DNA of 64,000 nucleotides, from assembly GCF_000725495.1 (NCBI RefSeq), contig NZ_JNZD01000004.1:1-64000 (forward strand). The letters run 5' to 3'. Of the stretch, positions 58,753-64,000 are shown one piece after another. Origin of the DNA: Streptomyces aureus (lineage in GTDB: Bacteria; Actinomycetota; Actinomycetes; Streptomycetales; Streptomycetaceae). Position 1 is the first letter of the stretch, and the number at the start of each line of letters is the position of its first letter. The position numbers and the translations under genes were made by a program. The notes beneath the pieces are model-generated. The model ran no database searches, was not told the DNA's origin, and worked only from the letters and a program-made list of their open reading frames with translations.

Positions 58753-59379
58753 ATGAGACGCGTGATCCGCCTGCTGAGCATCGGCCTGATCGTCACGGGT
58801 CTGGCCCTGGGGGGCTTCGCACTGCTGCGGGACAAGCTGGCGAACGGCGCGTACGACAGCGCGCAGCAGTCGCTCCGTCACGAACTCGGGCAGTCGCCCC
58901 CCGCCGCCGCCGCGGCCGACCGGCCGCAGCGGCCCGCCCCGCGCGCCGGGGAGGCGTTCGCGGTGCTGCGCGTCGCCCGCTTCGGCCCGGACTTCGCCCC
59001 GGTGGTCGTCGAGGGCGTTTCCCCCGGGGACCTGCGCAAGGGTCCCGGGCACTTCCCGGGAACCGCCGGGCCGGGCCAGAAGGGGAACTTCGCCGTCGCA
59101 GGCCACCGGACCGGATGGGGGCAGCCTTTCAACCGCCTTCCTGAGCTGCGCAAAGGGGACGCGCTGCAAGTCGAGCAGGACGGGAGGACGTACACCTACC
59201 GGGTCACCCGGACCAAGGTCGTCGAGCCGTCGGACGTCGGTGTCGTCGCTCCTGTGCCGGGCCGGCCCCGAGCCCGGCCCGACAAGGCACGCATCACCCT
59301 GATCACCTGCACGGACCGCGGCTGGACCGGGAGCTACGTCCACCGGTTCGTCGTCTGGGGCGAACTCGAGACACGGTGA
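58753..59379 (+). CDS. Sortase (class E-like transpeptidase)
   Basis: A 208-residue membrane-anchored sortase. An N-terminal TM helix (LLSIGLIVTGLALGGFALL) is followed by a Pro/Ala linker and the sortase barrel: VEGVSPGDLRKGPGHFPGT, NFAVAGHRTGWGQPF with His118, ITLITCTDRG with Cys186 and YVHRFVVWG with Arg198. The catalytic triad is complete. FxxLxxLxxGD (FNRLPELRKGDAL) is the usual sortase motif. It should act on the LPITG protein encoded directly upstream. Streptomyces class E enzymes usually prefer LAXTG, so class is uncertain. Confidence 0.93.
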   Translation: MRRVIRLLSIGLIVTGLALGGFALLRDKLANGAYDSAQQSLRHELGQSPPAAAAADRPQRPAPRAGEAFAVLRVARFGPDFAPVVVEGVSPGDLRKGPGHFPGTAGPGQKGNFAVAGHRTGWGQPFNRLPELRKGDALQVEQDGRTYTYRVTRTKVVEPSDVGVVAPVPGRPRARPDKARITLITCTDRGWTGSYVHRFVVWGELETR

Positions 59380-59419
59380 CCCCGGCTGCGGAACCCTCCG
59401 CGGAGTGAGGAGGCAGGTG

Positions 59420-60121
59420 ATGACACACGGTCCGGGAACGGGCGACGCCGGGGACGGCCGTCAGGGGCGTCTGACCCGCGAGCGGGTGCTCGCCGCGGCT
59501 CTGGACCTGGTCGACCGGGAAGGGCCGGCGGCGTTGACCATGCGCCGCCTGGGCGCCGAACTCGGCGTGGAGGCGATGTCGTTGTACCGCTACGCGCCCG
59601 GCAAGAACGCGCTCCTTGACGGTGTGGCGGAGGCCCTCTTTCTGGAACTGGAGAGCCATCTCGCCGCGGCAGCGCGGCCGTCGGCCGCCTCCGGTCCGAC
59701 GTTGCGGGCCGAACTGCACCGGATCGCACTCGTCACCTACCAGGTGTGCCTCGACCACCCCGAGGGGACGCTGCTCATCTTCAGCCGCATGACACGAGTA
59801 CCGCTGGCCCGCAGGCCCCCGCCCGTCCTCAGGGGTCACGAGCGCGTGCTCGCCCTGATCCAGGACGCCGGATACGACCAGGTGCACTCCGCCCGGATAT
59901 GGCGCGCCTTCATGGCCTGGATCCTCGGATACGTGTCGGTGGAACTGCAGGCCATGGTGGACAACCCCAGCGAACCGGACCCCGCGTTCCGGCTCGGTCT
60001 CCACCGCATGTCCTTCCAGGAGCTGCCGACACTCCGCACGACCGCCCCCGCCCTGGCCGAACGGGGCGGCCCCGACGGTCTGACCACCGGCCTGGACGCC
60101 CTGCTGGACCGCTTCCTGTAA
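59420..60121 (+). CDS. TetR-family transcriptional regulator
   Basis: A 233-residue TetR with the HTH LTRERVLAAALDLVDREGPA, LTMRRLGAELGVEAMSLYRYA and a C-terminal TetR_C-type ligand domain. ATG 59420 is preceded by GAGGAGG; GTGs at 59405 and 59417 are in frame but worse placed. It lies 40 bp after the sortase gene and may be co-transcribed with the sortase operon, making it a candidate for the regulator of the palindromes at 57347-57378. Confidence 0.9.
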   Translation: MTHGPGTGDAGDGRQGRLTRERVLAAALDLVDREGPAALTMRRLGAELGVEAMSLYRYAPGKNALLDGVAEALFLELESHLAAAARPSAASGPTLRAELHRIALVTYQVCLDHPEGTLLIFSRMTRVPLARRPPPVLRGHERVLALIQDAGYDQVHSARIWRAFMAWILGYVSVELQAMVDNPSEPDPAFRLGLHRMSFQELPTLRTTAPALAERGGPDGLTTGLDALLDRFL

Positions 60122-60223
60122 CGCCCGCCTTGCCACCGTGTCACCGTGCCGCGATCCCGCCGTGCCGTGGGTCTCCCGGTGACAGGACACCCACGGCGCC
60201 GGCCGGCGGGCCCGGCGTCGAAC

Positions 60224-62491
60224 TCACCTCCGGCGCTTGTCCAGTTCGATGGCCAGCGGTGTGGCGGTGAACATCGAGGAGTACGTTCCCACCGCGAGGC
60301 CGATGAGGAGGGCGAGGGCGAAGTCGGTCAAGGTGTCGCCGCCGAGAACAGCCAGTGCGGTGAGAATGAAGGCGGCCCCCATGCCGGTGTTGACGGTGCG
60401 GGGCAGTGTCTGCAGGAGAGCCTGGTTGGCGACGCGGTCGAAGGGCTCCTTGGGTTCGCGGCGGGCGAGTTCCCTGATCCGGTCGAAGACGACGACGGAG
60501 TCGTTGACGGAGTAGCCGATGACGGTGAGCAGCGCGGCCAGGAAGGTGCCGTCGACGGGCTTGCCGAGCCAGGCGAAGACGCCGACGAGGATCACGACGT
60601 CGTGGGCGAGTGCCGCGACCGCCGAGGTCCCCAGCAGCCAGCGGAATCGTGCCGCGAGATAGACGAGTTGGGCTCCCAGGGCGACGAGCAGGGCGATGAG
60701 GGCTCCTCGGCGAAGTTCCTTGCCGAGGCTCGGTCCGATGGCTTCGTCCCGGATCTTGTCGGCTCCGCCCGCCAGGCCGGTGACGGTTTCGGTGACGACC
60801 GCCGCCCGCGCGTCGCTCAGCTGCTCGGTGCGAACGGTGAGCCGGTTCTCGCCGGAACTCTGGACGACGGCCCGGGGAAATCCGGCGTCGGCGATCGCGC
60901 TGCGGGCCCGATCAGGATGGACGGGATCGGCCGTGGCGTACTCGACGAGTCGGCCACCGGTGAATTCCACGCCGAAGTCGAGGCCCCGTACGACGATCCC
61001 CGAAGCGGCGAGGACGAGGACGGCGGCGGAGGCCGCCAGCCACCGGCGCGGGTGGGCCATCAGGTCCGGAGCGGTGCGGCCCAGGCGCTCGCGGACCATG
61101 CCGGTGTGGGCGATGCCCGTCAGTCGCGGGCGGCGGCGCAGGCGGGGACGGGCGACGGCGTGGTCGGCGAGGGCGCGCGTGATGACCAGGGCGCTGACCA
61201 TGGAGGCGAGTACGCCGATCCCCAGAGTGACTCCGAACCCGCGCACGGGCCCGGAGGCGAGGAAGAACAGCAGGCCGGCGGCGATCAGTGTGGTGATGTT
61301 GGAGTCGGCGATCGCACTGAAGGCCTGGCGGAAACCCGCGGTCAGCGCCGATCGCGGAGTGGGGCGAAGGCGGGACGCGTACTCCTCGCGGGCGCGTTCG
61401 AAGACCAGCACGTTGGCGTCGACCGCCATGCCGATGGCGAGGACGAACCCGGCGAGGCCCGGCAGGGTGAGGGTGGCGCCGAGGGCGGCGAGAGCGGCGT
61501 AGGAGATCAGGCCGTAGCAGGCCAGGGCCACGGTCGCCAAGGCCCCCATGATCCGGTACACGGCGATGATGAACAGTGCGGTCAGAGCGGTCCCGATCGC
61601 GGCGGCCCAGGCGCTGGCCGTGATGGCCTGCGCTCCCAGGGTCGCGCCGACGGTGCGCTGTTCGATGGTCTCGACGGGTACCGGCAGAGCGCCGCCGTTG
61701 ATGAGCAGGGCCAGTTCCTTGGCCTCTCCGTCGTCGAAGGACCCGGTGATCCGGGTGGACCCGCCGTTGATGCCGGACCTGCACGCCACCGACGGATCGA
61801 CCTGCGGCGAAGAGATGATCTTGTCGTCCAGGACGATGGCGACCCGGCGGGCGGGATCCCCGGCCGCGTGACAAGCGGCCTCACCGGTCAGGCGCGCCCA
61901 CCGCCCTTCACCGGCTCCCGTGAAGTCGACGGTCACATGCCAGCCGGCACCGCTCTGCGGGTCGAAGCGCGCGGCCGCCTTGTCCACGTCGTTGCCGGTC
62001 AGGGAAGCGGTCCGCAGGCGCAGAGGGTCGCCCGACTCGTCGGGCATCACCTGCTCACGGGCCCGCTCGGGCAGGGGATCCGCTCCGTCGTCGGGGCCGA
62101 CCGCCGTGCCGAGTACCTGGTGGAAGGTGAGCTGGGCCGTGCGGCCGAGCACCTCGGCCGCCTTCCGCGGATCCTGGAGGCCGGGCAGTTCGACGACGAT
62201 CCGGTTGCTGCCCGAGCGGGTGACGGTGGGTTCGGCGACACCGAGCGCGTCGATACGGCCGCGCAGCACCTCTACGGTGCGATCCGTGACGTCGGCGTCG
62301 GTCTCGGTCTCGGCCTCGGCCTCGGCGTCGCCATCGGTGTCGGCGCCGAGGGCGGGGCGGGTTTCCAGCACGATCTGGGTGCCGCCCCGCAGATCGAGTC
62401 CGAGGGTGACGGGCACGGTGAGTGCGACGTACAGGGAAAGCGCGACAACGGCGAGCGCCATCAGGCTTCTGATGTGCGGGGATCGGTTCAC
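60224..62491 (-). CDS. secDF: Fused protein-export membrane protein SecDF
   Basis: A 755-residue fusion of SecD and SecF, twelve predicted TM helices. SecD part: TLGLDLRGGTQIVLETRP, DRTVEVLRGRIDALGVAEPTV, GFVLAIGMAVDANVLVFERARE. SecF part: GLDFGVEFTGGRLVEY, VIGYSVNDSVVVFDRIRE. It uses proton flow to complete preprotein translocation. Residues 52-68 are an Ala/Asp/Glu/Thr low-complexity insert. GTG 62491 is preceded by GGAGG. Streptomyces usually also have separate secD and secF, so this is probably a paralogue. Confidence 0.92.
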   Translation of the reverse strand: MNRSPHIRSLMALAVVALSLYVALTVPVTLGLDLRGGTQIVLETRPALGADTDGDAEAEAETETDADVTDRTVEVLRGRIDALGVAEPTVTRSGSNRIVVELPGLQDPRKAAEVLGRTAQLTFHQVLGTAVGPDDGADPLPERAREQVMPDESGDPLRLRTASLTGNDVDKAAARFDPQSGAGWHVTVDFTGAGEGRWARLTGEAACHAAGDPARRVAIVLDDKIISSPQVDPSVACRSGINGGSTRITGSFDDGEAKELALLINGGALPVPVETIEQRTVGATLGAQAITASAWAAAIGTALTALFIIAVYRIMGALATVALACYGLISYAALAALGATLTLPGLAGFVLAIGMAVDANVLVFERAREEYASRLRPTPRSALTAGFRQAFSAIADSNITTLIAAGLLFFLASGPVRGFGVTLGIGVLASMVSALVITRALADHAVARPRLRRRPRLTGIAHTGMVRERLGRTAPDLMAHPRRWLAASAAVLVLAASGIVVRGLDFGVEFTGGRLVEYATADPVHPDRARSAIADAGFPRAVVQSSGENRLTVRTEQLSDARAAVVTETVTGLAGGADKIRDEAIGPSLGKELRRGALIALLVALGAQLVYLAARFRWLLGTSAVAALAHDVVILVGVFAWLGKPVDGTFLAALLTVIGYSVNDSVVVFDRIRELARREPKEPFDRVANQALLQTLPRTVNTGMGAAFILTALAVLGGDTLTDFALALLIGLAVGTYSSMFTATPLAIELDKRRR

Positions 62492-62568
62492 GAGGGGAGC
62501 CTCCGGCAGGCATGCCGCGGCCAGGACACCGGGCGCGGCCGAGAATGTGGCGAAGAGGGGACGTGGGT

Positions 62569-63126
62569 TCAGGTGCCGGAGAGGAAGGGAGGTGCTCGTA
62601 CCCCGTGACGGTGCGAGGGCTGCCCGGAGGCACAGGGGCCCACGGCCGAGAGCGGGGACCGCGCGGGATGCGGCGGATCGACGGCCGGGCCACATGGTTC
62701 ACCCGGGGCAGGGGCCGGCGCGGGCTGACGCTCGCTCGCGGCATCCCGAGGGTTTCGAACGAAAGCGGCGGTGAGGGCGGGATCCCCGTGGTTCGCGAGC
62801 GTGTCGCCGTACACCGGCGGGACCTCGGCGCCGCCCGGCGAACCGAGGGAAGCCGTGCCGCCGGGTGCCGAACCGACCGACGCCGAACCGACGGACGCCG
62901 AACCCACGGGTGCCGTGCTCACGTACGCCGCGCCGACGGGCGCCGCAGCGACAGGTGCCATCCCGACGGACGCCGGACCGGCAGATGGCGAGCCGACGTA
63001 CACCCAAGTGTCCCCATCACCCGGAGCCGGCGGGCCGAGCAAGGTGATGAGAACGGCGAACAGAACCGCCAGCACCACCGCCGGGCCCTGGGGACGGCGC
63101 GGAAGGGCAGGCACGTACGGGGTCAT
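62569..63126 (-). CDS. Small exported or membrane-anchored protein with pentapeptide-like repeats
   Basis: A 185-residue protein with an N-terminal hydrophobic segment (AVVLAVLFAVLITLLG), then about 55 residues of Ala-Pro-Val-Gly/Ser-Val-Gly repeats (APVGAAYVSTAPVGSASVGS), then a Pro-rich tail. The ATG 63126 has GGAGGGG upstream, supporting a real start. The repeats are encoded by a 15-bp minisatellite. No family recognised; placed between secDF and a response regulator on the same strand. Possibly a cell-surface stalk. Confidence 0.55.
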   Translation of the reverse strand: MTPYVPALPRRPQGPAVVLAVLFAVLITLLGPPAPGDGDTWVYVGSPSAGPASVGMAPVAAAPVGAAYVSTAPVGSASVGSASVGSAPGGTASLGSPGGAEVPPVYGDTLANHGDPALTAAFVRNPRDAASERQPAPAPAPGEPCGPAVDPPHPARSPLSAVGPCASGQPSHRHGVRAPPFLSGT

Positions 63127-63234
63127 CCCCGCCCCTCCGGTCTCGATGGTGATCTGGCGGCGTCGGTACGGAGCCTCAGAGCCCCGGCTCGGGGGTAGGG
63201 GGGCCGGGACTCCGAGGCGGTCGGCGGGCGGCGC

Positions 63235-63900
63235 TCACGCCTCGATCAGGCCGACACGAATCGCGTAGCGCGTGAGTGCCAGCCGGTCACGGAGACCGAG
63301 CTTGTGCAGCAGGTTCTCCCGATGCCGATGAACGGTCTTGATGCTGATGAAGAGCATCTCGGCGATCTCCTTGGAGGAGTGCCCCTCGGCCACGAGCTTG
63401 AGAACCTCCTCCTCGCGCGCCGTCAGCACCTGCTCCGGGGGCTCCTCGCCCTGGCGGACCCGGTCCAGGTAGTTGCGGACGAGCGCGGTGACCGCACCGG
63501 GATACAGGAAGGGCTCGTCCCGCATGGCGGCCCGGCAGGCCGCGACCAGGTCGCGATCGGCCACGGACTTCAGCACGTATCCGCTGGCACCGGCCTTCAG
63601 CGCCTGGAAGAAGTACTGCTCGTTGTCGTGCATCGTCAGCATCAGCACCCGCACGTCCGGCTTGAGCGCGAGGAGTTCCCGGGTGGCCTGCAGGCCGGTC
63701 ATCCGGGGCATGGCGATGTCCATCACGGCCAGGTCGACGTCGTGGGTGCGGGCCGACTCGATCGCCTCCGCGCCGTCCCCGGCCTCGGCCACGACCTCGA
63801 GGTCCGGCTCCCGGTCGAGGATGAGCCGCACCCCGCGGCGTACGAGCGCGTGGTCGTCGGCGAGGAGGATGCGGATCACGGAGGTGTGGGGCGTACTCAT
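63235..63900 (-). CDS. NarL/LuxR-type two-component response regulator
   Basis: A 221-residue response regulator. Receiver: ILLADDHALVRRGVRLIL with the acidic pair, LAVMDIAMPRMTGLQATREL with the phosphoacceptor Asp, and KAGASGYVLKSVAD with the conserved Lys. LuxR HTH: LTAREEEVLKLVAEGHSSKE, IAEMLFISIKTVHRHRENLLHKLG. The ATG at 63900 overlaps the histidine-kinase stop (ATGA), so the pair is co-translated. Target genes unknown. Confidence 0.95.
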   Translation of the reverse strand: MSTPHTSVIRILLADDHALVRRGVRLILDREPDLEVVAEAGDGAEAIESARTHDVDLAVMDIAMPRMTGLQATRELLALKPDVRVLMLTMHDNEQYFFQALKAGASGYVLKSVADRDLVAACRAAMRDEPFLYPGAVTALVRNYLDRVRQGEEPPEQVLTAREEEVLKLVAEGHSSKEIAEMLFISIKTVHRHRENLLHKLGLRDRLALTRYAIRVGLIEA

Positions 63901-64000
63901 GGCTGCTTCCTGACGAGGGGCACGGTCAGCCGGATCTGTGTGCCGGACTGCGGTGGAGAGCTGACGTCCAGCGTGGCTCCGATCAGCAGGGCCCGCTCGC
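63897..64000 (-). CDS. Sensor histidine kinase, C-terminal fragment at the window edge
   Basis: The last 33 codons of a gene that continues beyond the window: RALLIGATLDVSSPPQSGTQ then IRLTVPLVRKQP. This is the end of a HATPase_c domain of NarX/LiaS-type kinases (the GxxxxVxSxPGxGTxIxxxvP pattern). It overlaps the response regulator start by 4 nt, so the two form a cognate pair. Confidence 0.85.
   Translation of the reverse strand, partial: ERALLIGATLDVSSPPQSGTQIRLTVPLVRKQP

Overview
The window looks like Streptomyces chromosome. It is very GC-rich with strong third-position G/C bias, many GTG and some TTG starts, and chains of genes joined by 4-nt ATGA, GTGA or TTGA overlaps. It also carries families typical of the genus: GlxA-type AraC regulators, secreted phospholipase D, a fused SecDF and class E-like sortase. 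No rRNA, tRNA, CRISPR array or insertion sequence was seen. All calls rest on reading sequence and motifs; no database search was run.

Region 1 (1-16044) is a highly reducing type II polyketide synthase cluster cut by the left edge. On the minus strand, fabG-type ketoreductase, two hot-dog dehydratases, a KS with a KS-like partner, an ACP, a KS with a Gln-type chain length factor, a third KS with a short KS-like partner, an alpha/beta hydrolase, a double-hot-dog thioesterase and a DsbA/HCCA-isomerase-like protein form one tightly packed unit (14710 to 3372). A hairpin at 3318-3354 separates it from an MFS exporter, a FabD-type acyltransferase and an acyl-CoA carboxylase beta subunit. A TetR regulator diverges at 15328, with a perfect palindrome abutting its start. 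The set predicts a polyene acyl chain, with malonyl-CoA supply, export and local control; the product is not identifiable here.

Region 2 (16297-19248) holds a frameshifted NADAR-family gene and a secreted phospholipase D with tandem terminator hairpins.

Region 3 (19811-38187) is a peptide and D-amino-acid scavenging locus. An oligopeptide ABC transporter (binding protein, two permeases, two ATPases) is co-directional with a COG3375-like GNAT, an N-acylamino acid racemase-type enolase, a DppA-like D-aminopeptidase, an M20 hydrolase and an LD-carboxypeptidase. Upstream are a second M20 peptidase and an RpiR regulator. Divergent from these are an XRE-cupin regulator, a diaminopimelate-decarboxylase-like enzyme and an S9 peptidase. 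The simplest reading is import of murein-derived or D-containing peptides, hydrolysis, and conversion of D- to L-amino acids through N-acylation, racemisation and deacylation.

Region 4 (38190-49230) is mixed: decayed regulator fragments, glutamate decarboxylase, a DHFR-like reductase, an AraC regulator, a DUF3592-like membrane protein, a quinone-oxidoreductase-like enzyme, SRPBCC, a RecQ helicase, GNAT, a methyltransferase with triplicated start region and a repeat-bearing small protein.

Region 5 (49231-56352) contains a compact four-gene operon: a GlxA-type regulator, a ThDP enzyme with low-complexity linkers, an SRPBCC-like protein and a KAS III lacking the catalytic His. It is followed by two alpha/beta hydrolases and a divergent MarR.

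Region 6 (56553-64000) has a membrane GT2 glycosyltransferase, a 57-residue protein that is almost entirely an LPXTG sorting signal, and a sortase. TetR, SecDF, a repeat-rich exported small protein and a two-component system cut by the right edge follow.
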